A DNA stretch of 64,000 bases from Pseudomonas antarctica (GTDB lineage Bacteria; Pseudomonadota; Gammaproteobacteria; Pseudomonadales; Pseudomonadaceae): the NCBI RefSeq assembly GCF_001647715.1, contig NZ_CP015600.1:4402001-4466000 (forward strand), read 5' to 3'. Shown here one piece after another: positions 18,361 to 26,948 of this stretch. The stretch's first letter is position 1. Every line of letters starts with the position of its first letter. The notes beneath the pieces are model-generated. The model did no database searches. It saw only the letters and a program-made list of their open reading frames with translations, and had not been told where the DNA came from. The translations under genes were made by a program, and so were the position numbers.

Positions 18361-18588
18361 ATGCTGATTCCCTACGACGCACTTGAAGTCGACACCCTCA
18401 CCCGCCTCATCGAAGACTTCGTTACCCGCGATGGCACTGACAATGGCGACGAAACACCGCTGGAAACCCGCGTATTGCGCGTGCGTCAGGCGCTGACCAA
18501 GGGCCAGGCGCTGATCGTGTTCGACCCTGAAAGCGAGCAATGCCAGTTGATGCTCAAGCACGACGTGCCCAAGCATCTGTTCGACTGA
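18361..18588 (+). CDS. YheU-family small protein
   Basis: 75 residues, acidic, matching the YheU/UPF0270 family: MLIPYDALEVDTLTRLIEDFVTRDGT-type N-terminus followed by ETRVLRVRQAL and a C-terminal LMLKHDVPKHLFD. Function is not established in any organism as far as can be said here. It lies 59 bases after the peptidase gene and converges on the csrA-family gene with a 7-base gap. Confidence 0.85.
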   Translation: MLIPYDALEVDTLTRLIEDFVTRDGTDNGDETPLETRVLRVRQALTKGQALIVFDPESEQCQLMLKHDVPKHLFD

Positions 18589-18595
18589 GCGGGGT

Positions 18596-18799
18596 TCAGG
18601 GATTGGGGACTGCCACCGGAGGGGTGGCGGTGCCTGGGCGGTCGAGAATCTTCTGGTAAACCTCGGAGCGATGGACGTGCACCCCAGCCGGCGCGTCGAC
18701 GCCGAATTTCACCTGGGAACCGTTCAACTCGAGGATGTGCAACGTAATGTCATCGCCGATGGAAATGACTTCGCCCAGGGCGCGGCTTAAGACCAGCAT
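18596..18799 (-). CDS. CsrA/RsmA-family RNA-binding regulator
   Basis: 67 residues. CsrA proteins bind GGA motifs in mRNA leaders as homodimers and repress translation. The two key RNA-binding positions are kept: L4 in MLVLSR and R44 in VHRSEVY. The sequence differs clearly from the canonical Pseudomonas RsmA (which begins MLILTRRVGE), so this is an additional paralog. It has a proline-rich tail after about residue 53 ([13 protein letters not shown]) in place of the usual short charged tail. Start codon has AAGGAT upstream. It is monocistronic. Confidence 0.9.
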   Translation of the reverse strand: MLVLSRALGEVISIGDDITLHILELNGSQVKFGVDAPAGVHVHRSEVYQKILDRPGTATPPVAVPNP

Positions 18800-18954
18800 G
18801 GCGGGGTATCCTTTTGGAGTGACAGGACGTTGACCATGCGTGATCGGCTGGGGAGCAGCAATGGCTTGCCTCTAAATCAGGCGAGACCTACATAAACGGG
18901 TAACTTGCCTGACAGACCACATAAAAATCCCAAGCCAAATACGCTTAAACAGGC

Positions 18955-19028
18955 GGGAGGGGGCTTGCTCCCGATAGCGGTGATAGGTTGACGATCACTG
19001 CGCCATTGGGCGCAAGCCCTCTTTCACA
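18955..19028. repeat. REP pair, imperfect
   Basis: GGGAGGGGGCTTGCTCCCGATAGC-type REP (left; shorter core GAGGGGGCTTGCTCCCGATA) and a degraded inverted partner GGGCGCAAGCCCTCTTTCACA on the right, just after the 3' end of the SDR gene. Between csrA and the SDR gene nothing else is seen. Confidence 0.65.
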
Positions 19029-19040
19029 TTTGGACCGGCA

Positions 19041-19856
19041 TCAGCCCTTAACCGCCTGTGCCTTGGCCCGCATCTTGTCGGCCATCTGCGTCATCTCGTC
19101 ATACAACAACTGCGGATTCTTCTGCTTCAACGCCCATGCCATGCGCCCCTGCTCGTGAGGCAAGATCATGAACTCGCCTTCAGCCACGCGTTGGTAGATG
19201 TAATCGGCGATATCCGCCGCCGAAATCGGCGAGCTCTCAAGCAACTTACCCACCTGCGCCTTCATCGCCGGTGTAGGCCCGCGAAACGAATCCAACAGGT
19301 TGGTCTGGAAAAATGACGGGCACACCACGTGCACGCCCACTTCCTGCTGCTTGAGTTCCACCAGCAAGCTCTCCGACAACGCCACCACACCGGCCTTGGC
19401 CACGTTGTAGTTGCTCATCGCCGGCCCCTGCATCAATGCGGCCATTGAGGCGATGTTGATAATCCGGCCCTGGCTTTTCTCCAGCAGCGGCAGGAACGCT
19501 TTGCAGCCCTTGACCACGCCCATCAGGTTGATCGCGATCTGCCAGTCCCAGTCTTCCAGGGACAACTCAGCAAAGAAGCCACCCGAGGCGACGCCGGCAT
19601 TGTTGACGATCACATCAATGCCGCCCAGCTTCACCTCACAGGCCTGGGCAAAGGCCGTGAGCTGGCTGTAGTCGCGCACGTCGCAGCGTTGGACAAACCC
19701 ATCGCCACCCGCCTCGCGCACGAGCTTGAGGGTTTCAAGCAAGCCCGGCTCGCTGACGTCCGACAAGGCCAATTGCCAACCCTCGCGGGCCCAGCGCAGA
19801 GCGATTTCGCGACCCAGGCCGGACCCGGCGCCGGTGATCATCATGCGATTTTGCAT
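19041..19856 (-). CDS. SDR-family oxidoreductase
   Basis: 271 residues, classical short-chain dehydrogenase/reductase. The cofactor loop is TGAGSGLGREIA near residue 8, NNAG motif at about 84, catalytic Ser in INIASMAALMQG and the YxxxK pair in SNYNVAKAG. An acidic residue after the second strand (ALSDVSE) favours NAD over NADP. Substrate is unknown. The start at 19856 (MQNRMMITGAGSG) places the Rossmann fold at the N-terminus; a longer frame upstream is not supported by similarity. AAGG lies about 10 bases before it. Confidence 0.88.
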   Translation of the reverse strand: MQNRMMITGAGSGLGREIALRWAREGWQLALSDVSEPGLLETLKLVREAGGDGFVQRCDVRDYSQLTAFAQACEVKLGGIDVIVNNAGVASGGFFAELSLEDWDWQIAINLMGVVKGCKAFLPLLEKSQGRIINIASMAALMQGPAMSNYNVAKAGVVALSESLLVELKQQEVGVHVVCPSFFQTNLLDSFRGPTPAMKAQVGKLLESSPISAADIADYIYQRVAEGEFMILPHEQGRMAWALKQKNPQLLYDEMTQMADKMRAKAQAVKG

Positions 19857-20186
19857 AGGAGAGCTGCCTTGTGGTTCACGGAAGAAGTGATCGGCAGTGT
19901 AGCGAAGGTTTTTCCGCGACCCACGCACCATCCAATTGATGAATGCCTCGGGCAAACTTGAGGCCGGGTACGAGAGCGACTTATTGCGTAAGTTCAATCT
20001 TTTTCAACTAATACGCTGCAGGTGTGAACGCATTAAAAGAAATAAGCCGGTTTGCAAAATGCTTTAAAAAAATACGGAATCTTTTACCCCATGGCACAGT
20101 CGGATTTTATAAGGTGTCTGTCTTTAAACTGACAGGCCTACTGTTTAATCACCGGTCTTTTCAGAAGGCCTATAAGGAAAAAAACT
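19857..20186. other. Divergent intergenic region, AT-rich
   Basis: 330 bases between the divergent SDR and DUF3309 genes. From about 20030 the sequence becomes AT-rich and holds CTGTC-tttaaact-GACAG at 20118-20135, a small inverted repeat that may belong to the promoter of the DUF3309 gene. No gene is seen. Confidence 0.4.
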
Positions 20187-20339
20187 ATGAGCCTCATTCT
20201 GATCATTATCCTGATCCTGCTGTTGGTTGGCGGCCTTCCGGTATTCCCGCACTCGCGTAACTGGGGCTATGGCCCGTCGGGTATTCTGGGTGTGGTACTG
20301 GTGGTGTTGCTGGTGCTGCTGTTGCTTGGCCGGATATAA
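20187..20339 (+). CDS. DUF3309 small membrane protein
   Basis: 50 residues: hydrophobic helix (LILIIILILLLVGGLP), a short polar loop with HSRNWGYGPSG, and a second hydrophobic helix (VVLVVLLVLLLLG). This is the pattern of the DUF3309 family, very small inner-membrane proteins often found among stress genes. ATAAGGAAAAAAACT gives a good ribosome binding site before the ATG. An intrinsic terminator follows within 15 bases, so the gene is monocistronic. Confidence 0.85.
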   Translation: MSLILIIILILLLVGGLPVFPHSRNWGYGPSGILGVVLVVLLVLLLLGRI

Positions 20340-20348
20340 ACACCGGAC

Positions 20349-20381
20349 AAAAAAAGAGGCCTCACTGAGGCCTCTTTTTTT
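20349..20381. terminator. Bidirectional intrinsic terminator
   Basis: Stem AGAGGCCTC-act-GAGGCCTCT with an A-run on the left and a T-run on the right, between the convergent DUF3309 and LTA-synthase-like genes. It can serve both strands. Confidence 0.92.
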
Positions 20382-20393
20382 ATGCCCGACTTA

Positions 20394-22481
20394 TTAGTCC
20401 GGCTTGCCGTCGACCACACCGGCGGTGTTATCCAACAGGCTCTTGGTCGCCGTCTGCAGGAACGACTCGAGTTTCTGTTTCAGCGCTGCTTCGTCCGGTG
20501 ACTCGGGAATCACTTTACCGGTCGGCTCAGCGCCCAGTTCGTACTCCCACAGCTTCGGTGGCATGTCCTTGGGCAGTACCAGAATGCGGTCTGCGGTAAC
20601 CAACGCTACGGTCTGGTCACTGCCCGACGGCTTGATCACGCCAAAGCCCTTGTCGCCTTCCGGCAGGTTCAGCAGGTCACGGCCCCAGCACTGGTGCAAG
20701 GTATCGCCACCCAGGCGGCCCATGATGGTCGGCACGATGTCGATCTGGGTGCCAACGGTGTGATCACGCTCGCCGAACTTCTCCTGCATGCCCGGTGCAA
20801 TCATCAGCATCGGTACGTTGAAGCGGCCCAGGTCCATTTCGGTGATTTGCTGTTCGTTGCCGAAGCCGTGGTCACCCACGATCACAAACAGGGTTTCCTT
20901 GAAGTAAGGCTCTTTACGGGCCTTTTCAAAGAACTGGCCCAAGGCCCAGTCGGAGTAGCGCATGGCCGTCAAATGCTCGTTGAGGCTGCCACGGTCGGTG
21001 ACTTTCTCGACCGGCAATGGCGTCGGCAATGCGTACGGCGTGTGGTTGGACAGGGTTTGCAGCAGGGCGTAGAACGGCTTGCCGCCTTCGCGGGCTTTGA
21101 GTTCTTCCAGGCCACGGTTGAACATGTCCTGGTCGGACACGCCCCACGTCGGGTCGGAGAACACCGGGTTGACGAAGTCGTTACGCCCGATGAAGTTGGT
21201 CATGCCCTGGTTGCTGAAGAAACCCGACTGGTTGTCCCAGGCGAAATCGCCGTTGTAGACATACACGTCGTCAAACTTGCGCGCACTGAGCAACTGCGGC
21301 AGGCCCGACAGCTTGTGGCTGCCTTCCGGGGTCTGCATCAGGTATTCGAAGCCCGGCAGGTTCGGGAAGCACGCCATGGTGGCGAACATCCCCTGGTGGG
21401 TGTGGGTGCCGTTGGAGAAGAAACGGTCGAACAGCAGGCCTTCCTTGGACAATTTGTCGAAGTACGGCGTGATGTTGCCCGGGCGGCCTAATGCACCCAC
21501 CGAATGACCGGCGAAGCTTTCCATCAGGATCACTACGACGTTCTTGATCGGCAGGGTTTTTTCGGCAGGTGGCGTGTAGTCCCGGCGAACGGCAGCCGAC
21601 TCCGTGTCCACCAGTTTCTCTTGTGGCAACACCAGCATGTCACGCACGGTCTGGGTCGCCAGCGGCTGGTCCAGGGTGGCTTTCCAGATGTTCGAACGCT
21701 CTTCGGAGAAGCGCGCCTTGGCGGCGGCGATCAGCGACAGAGTGCCGTTCAAGCCCAACTGGTTGGCGAAGTTCGAATCGGTGGTGTAGACATCACCCCA
21801 GCGCAGCGGCGGGCCCTGGCGCAGGGTGCCACGGATGGCGACCACGGCGATCAACAGGCAGACCACGAATACGGCGATGCGGGTGTACCACGGCGCCACC
21901 TGGCGGGTGCCGACGGTGCCCCCGCTGAACGGGCCACGTGGGCGCGTCGCACGGTCGGCGCCTTTAAAGGCCATGCTCAGGATCAGCGTACCCACGGCCC
22001 AGGCCAGCAGGTACCGCACCACCGGGAAACCGTACCAGAGCATGCTCATCACGGTTTTCGGGTCTTCCTTCACATACTGGAAGACCAGGCCGTTGAGGCG
22101 CTGGTGGAATTCGCGGTAGAAGTCCATCTCCATCAAGCCCAGGAACAGGGCAATACTCGACGCGACGGTCAGCCACAAACGGAAAAACCCGCGCGCCGCC
22201 ATGGCCCGAACGCTGAACAAGGCCAGCAGCATCGGAACCAGCGCGTACATCACAAAGCGTATGTCGAAGCGCGTGCCGTTGACGAACGCTTCGAGGAACG
22301 TCGAGGCCGGCGTGTCGAGGATCATCTCGCGGTTGTAGACCAGCAGCGCCAGGCGCAGCAGGGAGAACATCACCATCATGACCAGCGCGCAAAGCAGCGT
22401 GTATGCCAGATGGGATTTGACGGTCGGTTGCAGCAGGCGATTAGAAGCTCGCTGCTGACTCAGGGCGTCCGGGTTTGCCAT
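20394..22481 (-). CDS. LTA synthase/phosphoglycerol transferase family membrane protein
   Basis: 695 residues. Five predicted membrane helices in the first ~220 residues are followed by a large periplasmic sulfatase-fold domain. Motifs of the family: VVVILMESFAGHSVGALG (first metal-binding Glu), the presumed catalytic Thr in SNGTHTHQGMFATMACFP, and FVIVGDHGFGNE (metal-binding Asp-His). Gram-negative relatives transfer phosphoglycerol or phosphoethanolamine-type groups to periplasmic glycans or lipids, for example OpgB-like enzymes; the acceptor here is unknown. The ATG at 22481 lies about 2 kb from the shared terminator. No glycan synthesis gene is adjacent. Confidence 0.87.
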   Translation of the reverse strand: MANPDALSQQRASNRLLQPTVKSHLAYTLLCALVMMVMFSLLRLALLVYNREMILDTPASTFLEAFVNGTRFDIRFVMYALVPMLLALFSVRAMAARGFFRLWLTVASSIALFLGLMEMDFYREFHQRLNGLVFQYVKEDPKTVMSMLWYGFPVVRYLLAWAVGTLILSMAFKGADRATRPRGPFSGGTVGTRQVAPWYTRIAVFVVCLLIAVVAIRGTLRQGPPLRWGDVYTTDSNFANQLGLNGTLSLIAAAKARFSEERSNIWKATLDQPLATQTVRDMLVLPQEKLVDTESAAVRRDYTPPAEKTLPIKNVVVILMESFAGHSVGALGRPGNITPYFDKLSKEGLLFDRFFSNGTHTHQGMFATMACFPNLPGFEYLMQTPEGSHKLSGLPQLLSARKFDDVYVYNGDFAWDNQSGFFSNQGMTNFIGRNDFVNPVFSDPTWGVSDQDMFNRGLEELKAREGGKPFYALLQTLSNHTPYALPTPLPVEKVTDRGSLNEHLTAMRYSDWALGQFFEKARKEPYFKETLFVIVGDHGFGNEQQITEMDLGRFNVPMLMIAPGMQEKFGERDHTVGTQIDIVPTIMGRLGGDTLHQCWGRDLLNLPEGDKGFGVIKPSGSDQTVALVTADRILVLPKDMPPKLWEYELGAEPTGKVIPESPDEAALKQKLESFLQTATKSLLDNTAGVVDGKPD

Positions 22482-22898
22482 GTCGTTTCAGGACCCATTG
22501 GAAGTTTAAGTTTAGAAGTAATGCAGTGGCGCCCGTCCCTCGCCCAGGCTGGCTGGGGTAGGCGGTTAGCGCGGTGGCGCAAATGGTGCCCGATCAACGG
22601 CATCAACGCTATTAATTACTGAACATATGCCACGGCCATGCGGTTAATGGCACTGGATAGAGAGCCTTGGCAGTGCCTTAAAAACCGGCGAATTGTCTTG
22701 GACGAGGTGTGAAAATTTCGTGCACCGAATAATCTCGACACACAAATCTCTGCATACGCTGGAGACAAATAGGGAGCGGGCTTGCTCGCGAAAGCGCTGC
22801 GTCAGTCAATACATCAGTGACTGAACCACCGCTTTCGCGAGCAAGCCCGCTCCCACATTTAGTGCAGTGCCTACTCCGGATTGGAGCGGGCCCGGTGA
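22482..22898. other. Intergenic region with a REP pair
   Basis: 417 bases upstream of the LTA-synthase-like gene and downstream of the PLDc_N gene. It contains the REP pair at 22772-22856; no coding potential or RNA gene is apparent in the rest. Confidence 0.5.
22772..22856. repeat. Paired REP sequence (REPIN)
   Basis: GGGAGCGGGCTTGCTCGCGA and its exact reverse complement TCGCGAGCAAGCCCGCTCCC flank a short centre; AAGCG/CGCTT extends the stem. A nearly perfect long hairpin. Confidence 0.88.
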
Positions 22899-23090
22899 TC
22901 AGATCCGCACATTCCCGCGCGGCCCGGCAATTGCCCAGATAATCAGGCCGAGTACCGGCAGCAACAGGATCAGCAAGATCCACAACACCTTGGCGCCCGT
23001 GCTCGCGCCGCTTTTGAACACGTTGATAATCGCCCAGATATCCAGCGCAAGGATAATCAGGCCAATCAGACCATTGAAAGTCGAACCCAT
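22899..23090 (-). CDS. PLDc_N-domain small membrane protein
   Basis: 63 residues with two hydrophobic helices (FNGLIGLIILALDIWAIINVF and KVLWILLILLLPVLGLIIWAIAG) and the PLDc_N signature W..LI...P..G...W. This is the N-terminal membrane domain of cardiolipin-synthase-like proteins occurring alone. Role unknown. AGGAG is well placed before the ATG. Confidence 0.82.
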   Translation of the reverse strand: MGSTFNGLIGLIILALDIWAIINVFKSGASTGAKVLWILLILLLPVLGLIIWAIAGPRGNVRI

Positions 23091-23158
23091 GGTGTCGCTC
23101 CTAAAGTGAGGGCATGCCTCCTTAGGATAGTCAGCCGTGGCGCCGGTTCCGTTTTATT

Positions 23159-23689
23159 TCAGACGTGCACCGCAACACGCAGCGCTTCCAGGGACGGCTC
23201 AGCCTTGATGCCAACGTGGGCGCACAGTTCCAGCACGCGCGGCAGGTCGTTGCCGTACACCAGCACGCACTGGATCTCGTCATCGAGCAATTGGCTGAAG
23301 TTGAGCAGCACATAGCCGCCCTCTTCCGGGCTCAGGGCGCTCATCTGGATCTGGATGCGATTGAGCGCAGTGAGGTCTTCGGTCTTGGCCAACTGCTTGG
23401 GCTTGAGGTTGAACGCCACGCCCGGGCCGAAGGACGCGACGATCTGCGCAAACAGATCGCCATAGGTGTCGGCCTGGAACAGGACGGTGTCCGGCAGGCT
23501 GCCCACCACCACCCACTCACCCAATGGAATAGGGAACGAGTCGTCGTAGTTGATATCCGGATTGGCTGCCAGAAAGGCCGCAGGGTCCGCGTAGGCCTGG
23601 GCCGCTTCTTCGGCGATGCGCGCCACCTCGTCCTCGCCCATGACGCCGGCGCTGATTTTGCTGATGAGTTCGACGAGGGCGGTTTTCAT
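23159..23689 (-). CDS. Conserved hypothetical protein, partner of the ankyrin gene
   Basis: 176 residues, acidic and soluble, with no signal peptide. I do not recognise a family with confidence. The sequence starts with a helical segment (ELISKISAGVMGEDEVARIAEEAAQAY) and continues with what looks like mixed alpha/beta sequence (EWVVVGSLPDTVLFQ; GYVLLNFSQLLDDEIQCVLVYG). It begins 41 bases after the end of the ankyrin-repeat gene on the same strand, so the two are probably co-transcribed. Confidence 0.75.
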   Translation of the reverse strand: MKTALVELISKISAGVMGEDEVARIAEEAAQAYADPAAFLAANPDINYDDSFPIPLGEWVVVGSLPDTVLFQADTYGDLFAQIVASFGPGVAFNLKPKQLAKTEDLTALNRIQIQMSALSPEEGGYVLLNFSQLLDDEIQCVLVYGNDLPRVLELCAHVGIKAEPSLEALRVAVHV

Positions 23690-23730
23690 GGGAAGGTCCT
23701 GTGGCGGGCTGGTTTTTGAGGGCGCGTAGC

Positions 23731-24246
23731 CTACACCAGTTTTTGCAACTGCGCCGCCGTATCCGCCGCGCCCATGGTTTGCGCTGCTGCTAACGCCGTC
23801 GCGCCCTGGGCGTCAGTCGCCTTGGGATTGGCACCTTGCCCAAGCAGGTAGTCGACCATTTCTACGCGGTTGAACATCGCCGCCATCATCAGCGCGGTAC
23901 GCCCATCCGACGATGATGCATCAACCGGTGCGCCACCTTCGATCAGCGCCGTGACCACGGGCAGGTTGCCCTTGAATGCGGCACCGGCAATCGGCAGTTG
24001 GTTTTTGTCATTGGCGATCTGTGGGTCAGCCTTGAATTCCAGCAGCACTTTTACCGCATCGGCGTGGCCGTGGTAGGCCGCGAGCATGAGCAAGGTGTCG
24101 CCATTATGGTTGCGCAGATTGGGCGGCAAGCCTTTGGCCAGCAGCGCAGCGAGCATGGCGGCGTCGCCTCGGCGAGCCACGTCAAAGACCTGTTCGGCAA
24201 ATTCGGCAGCTTCGTCTTCGGTCATTTGTTTGGGCTGGTCTGACAT
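23731..24246 (-). CDS. Ankyrin-repeat protein
   Basis: 171 residues. After a helical N-terminus (EDEAAEFAEQVFDVARRGD) there are four ankyrin repeats: NGDTLLMLAAYHGHADAVKV, KNQLPIAGAAFKGNLPVVTA, DGRTALMMAAMFNRVEMVDY and a final DAQGATALAAAQTMG. Ankyrins mediate protein contacts. No signal peptide, so it should be cytosolic. AAGGAG precedes the ATG at 24246. The next gene downstream encodes an unknown protein that may be its partner. Confidence 0.9.
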   Translation of the reverse strand: MSDQPKQMTEDEAAEFAEQVFDVARRGDAAMLAALLAKGLPPNLRNHNGDTLLMLAAYHGHADAVKVLLEFKADPQIANDKNQLPIAGAAFKGNLPVVTALIEGGAPVDASSSDGRTALMMAAMFNRVEMVDYLLGQGANPKATDAQGATALAAAQTMGAADTAAQLQKLV

Positions 24247-24344
24247 GTGAGGGCTCCTTGTCTGGTGTGCTTTATAGGCGCCCAGTGTCGCGACGGAGTT
24301 CCCCACTGTCATGCCTTTTTTGCCAAAAGCGGCCATAGCCAGAA

Positions 24345-26171
24345 TCAATAACGAAACTGCCCGCCCTGGATCTGCGCCAACAGCTGGCCGGTGACCGGCA
24401 CATAGCTGTCCGACCCAGGAAGCCAAACGTAGACCGGGTCATTACCGGCTTTTGCCGGGTCAAACGCTTCCTCCTTGAGCTTCACCTTCTGGTATTTGAA
24501 GGTGCCGGTGGTTTCCATCTTCACTTTGATGCGCAGAAACAACGGCACCGCGTAGTGCGGCAGTTGGCCGTGGGCGAACTGGAGCAATTCACGCATGTCC
24601 AGGGACGCCAGGGATTCGCTCGGGGTGATGGCGACCATCCCCGCCCGGCCGTTGGTATTTTCGATCTCGACGCCATAGGCCACCACTTCGGCGATCTGCG
24701 GGTGTTGCAGCAGGACGTTTTCAACTTCGGTGGTCGAGACGTTCTCCCCCTTCCAGCGATAGGTATCGCCCAGGCGGTCAACGAACTGAGCATGGCCAAA
24801 GCCGATACTGCGCAACAAGTCGCCGGTATTGAAATAGCGGTCGCCCTTCTCGAACACATCCGTGAGCACCACCTTGCGGTTCTTTTCTGGGTCGGTGTAC
24901 CCGTCGAAGGGTGATTTTTCATCAATCCGGGCCAATAGCAGCCCCTGCCCGCCCGTTTGCACCTTGCGCATCAAACCATCGCTGCCACGGATCGGTTCAC
25001 CGGTGTCGTGGGCGTATTCCACCAGTGCCCAGTGCTGCAGGCAAAAGCCGATGGTGTTATCGAAATTCAGCACATTGGTGAAGCCGATATTGCCGTCACT
25101 GGCAGCGTACAGCTCGCAGATATGCTCAACGCCATAGCGTTGCTTGAACTGCGCCCAGACGCCGGGGCGCAGGCCATTGCCGACCATCTTGGTCACGCGG
25201 TTATCACGGTCCTGCGCGCTGGGCGGCTGATCGAGCAGGTAGCGGCACAACTCCCCGACATAACCCAGGGTCGTCGCGTTGAATTTGCGCGCATCGTCCC
25301 AAAACTGGCTTGCACTGAATTTACGCCGGATGGCGAACCCCGACGCGCCGACAATCGCCGAACCCCAGCACACACACAGGCCGGTGGCGTGGTACAGCGG
25401 CAGCGTGCAATACAGGACATCTTGCGGCCCCATGTCCAGGGCGATGCTGCCGAAACTCACAGCGGTTTTGGTCCAGCGGCCGTGTTTCATGATCCCGGCC
25501 TTGGGCAAGCCCGTAGTGCCGGAGGTGTAGATATAGAAGCACGGGTCGTTGAAAAAGATGTGCTCGGTGCTGGTGGGGTTGCTCACCGCGCATTCGGCGC
25601 TGGCCACCATCAGGTCGATGTAACCTTCAGGCACCGCACTTGATGGTTGATCGGCGACAAACCAGGTGCGGTCGGCCTTGATCGCGACGTGCTCACGCAC
25701 CGCAGAAAAGGCAGGCACCAACTCCGCCCCCACGACAATGGCCACCGGGGTCACCAGATTCAGGCTGTGCACCAGCGCCGCCTGGGTTTGCGAGGTATTG
25801 AGCATTGCGCAGATACCACCCAGCTTCGCCACGGCCAATACATTGAGCAGTAATTCAGGCCGATTCTCGATAAACAGCGCAACCACATCACCCTTGCCGA
25901 TGCCCTGCGCGTGCAGATGATGAGCGATACGATTGGCGCGCTGGTTGGCTTCGCTGTAGCTGAGCACACTGTCGCCGTACAACAACGCAGCACCGTCGGG
26001 ATTACGCAGCACAGCCTGCTCGAACTGCCACCCGAGGCCGCAAGGTTGCCCCGGGTCAGTGACATTCGCGGCACGCATCCCGCTTACCACGCGCGGCAGG
26101 GCGCGAACAATCGCGGGCACCTTTCGCAGCATTTTGCCCCAAGTGATCATGTCGTCTTGCGGATGGCTCAT
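24345..26171 (-). CDS. Long-chain acyl-CoA synthetase (FATP-type)
   Basis: 608 residues, AMP-binding superfamily. It activates long-chain fatty acids to acyl-CoA with ATP. The P-loop-like motif FYIYTSGTTGLPKAGIMKHG is at about residue 220, the adenylate motif YFNTGDLLR and VDRLGDTYRWKGENVSTTEVE (about 490) carry the hinge and ligase signature. The C-terminal VYVWLPGSDSYVPVTGQLL is typical of the fatty-acid-transport-protein branch. The ATG at 26171 is preceded by AGGA; the frame upstream lacks similarity. A 395-base AT-rich region lies before it. Confidence 0.9.
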   Translation of the reverse strand: MSHPQDDMITWGKMLRKVPAIVRALPRVVSGMRAANVTDPGQPCGLGWQFEQAVLRNPDGAALLYGDSVLSYSEANQRANRIAHHLHAQGIGKGDVVALFIENRPELLLNVLAVAKLGGICAMLNTSQTQAALVHSLNLVTPVAIVVGAELVPAFSAVREHVAIKADRTWFVADQPSSAVPEGYIDLMVASAECAVSNPTSTEHIFFNDPCFYIYTSGTTGLPKAGIMKHGRWTKTAVSFGSIALDMGPQDVLYCTLPLYHATGLCVCWGSAIVGASGFAIRRKFSASQFWDDARKFNATTLGYVGELCRYLLDQPPSAQDRDNRVTKMVGNGLRPGVWAQFKQRYGVEHICELYAASDGNIGFTNVLNFDNTIGFCLQHWALVEYAHDTGEPIRGSDGLMRKVQTGGQGLLLARIDEKSPFDGYTDPEKNRKVVLTDVFEKGDRYFNTGDLLRSIGFGHAQFVDRLGDTYRWKGENVSTTEVENVLLQHPQIAEVVAYGVEIENTNGRAGMVAITPSESLASLDMRELLQFAHGQLPHYAVPLFLRIKVKMETTGTFKYQKVKLKEEAFDPAKAGNDPVYVWLPGSDSYVPVTGQLLAQIQGGQFRY

Positions 26172-26566
26172 GGCGGAACGTCCTTTTTTCTTGTTCTTCG
26201 TATGATCCAGGAACAGCGGTGACGCAGTAGGCGGCACGCCGAATACCTTGCAGGAAAATACGCCTGCCATTCTTTGGCTGTACATGCAGGATTTGAAAAG
26301 TTTTGTATCCCGTGCCGGCGGCCACAAAAAAGGAATTTTGCGCAGCTATCAAAGTCATTATCAGTAATGAAGGGCTGAAACGGGTGGCCCGAACAACGCA
26401 AAATGCAGGATGCACGATGGCCATTCATGCATTTTGCACGAAACTGAAAATCTTGAAAATTTTTAAACTGTTGATTTACAACGATTTTTTATAAATCTGA
26501 ATACTGGCACAATCACTGCACCTATCTCTCCATGCTTGCCAACTTGAGCCAACGGAGCTGATAGAC
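26172..26566. other. Divergent intergenic region between the acyl-CoA synthetase and DUF3509 genes
   Basis: 395 bases, clearly AT-rich from about 26430 to 26520. It holds the sigma-54-type promoter at 26505-26520 for the rightward gene. The leftward promoter was not identified. No gene is apparent. Confidence 0.5.
26505..26520 (+). promoter_or_regulatory. Sigma-54 (-24/-12) promoter
   Basis: TGGCACAATCACTGCA matches the RpoN consensus TGGCACRNNNNTTGCW at 15 of 16 positions, with GG and GC exactly ten bases apart. Transcription would start near 26531, giving a leader of about 36 bases to the ATG at 26567. Confidence 0.75.
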
Positions 26567-26845
26567 ATGAGCCTGATCCAAGATAAATTCGCTTCTGTAT
26601 TCTCCCAATACGACGTCACCACTCAGCCACGTCCTGACGGCGGTATCCTGCTGACCCTGCGCAACAGCGAAGGCAAACAAGTCAAGCGCTCGATCTCATA
26701 CCAACAGTTGCACACTGCTGACCAACTGACGTGGGTGATCAGCGCCATTCGCCGCGACTTGGCCGAACAAGCCAGCGATTTGCCCCAGATTTCGATGCTG
26801 CAAAGCCAGAACCGCTTTGCCCTGCCGACTTACCATTCGGCATAA
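26567..26845 (+). CDS. DUF3509 family protein
   Basis: 92 residues, soluble. It follows the DUF3509 pattern seen in many pseudomonads: YDVTTQPRPDGGILLTLRNSEG, then RSISYQQLHTADQLTWVISAIRRDLAEQ. Molecular function is unknown. CGGAG is six to ten bases before the ATG. The gene stands between a sigma-54-type promoter and a strong terminator, so it is a single-gene unit likely to respond to a nitrogen, carbon or envelope signal through an RpoN activator; no activator gene is adjacent. Confidence 0.82.
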   Translation: MSLIQDKFASVFSQYDVTTQPRPDGGILLTLRNSEGKQVKRSISYQQLHTADQLTWVISAIRRDLAEQASDLPQISMLQSQNRFALPTYHSA

Positions 26846-26874
26846 GCAACACCGAAGCAACACCGATAAAAAAA

Positions 26875-26910
26875 GGGCCGCGACGCCATTAAGCGTCGCG
26901 GCCCTTTTTT
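26875..26910 (+). terminator. Intrinsic terminator of the DUF3509 gene
   Basis: Perfect 12-base arms GGGCCGCGACGC and GCGTCGCGGCCC with a six-base loop, followed by six T and preceded by an A-run. It can also act on the leftward LuxR transcript. Confidence 0.95.
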
Positions 26911-26948
26911 ATACGTTCAGCACAGCCTTTTATACGTTCAGCACAGCC
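26907..26948. repeat. Exact 21-bp tandem duplication over a stop codon
   Basis: Two perfect head-to-tail copies of a 21-base unit beginning TTTTATACGTTCAGC and ending ACAGCC (26907-26927 and 26928-26948). The second copy contains the end of the LuxR-type gene, including its TGA. Confidence 0.9.
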
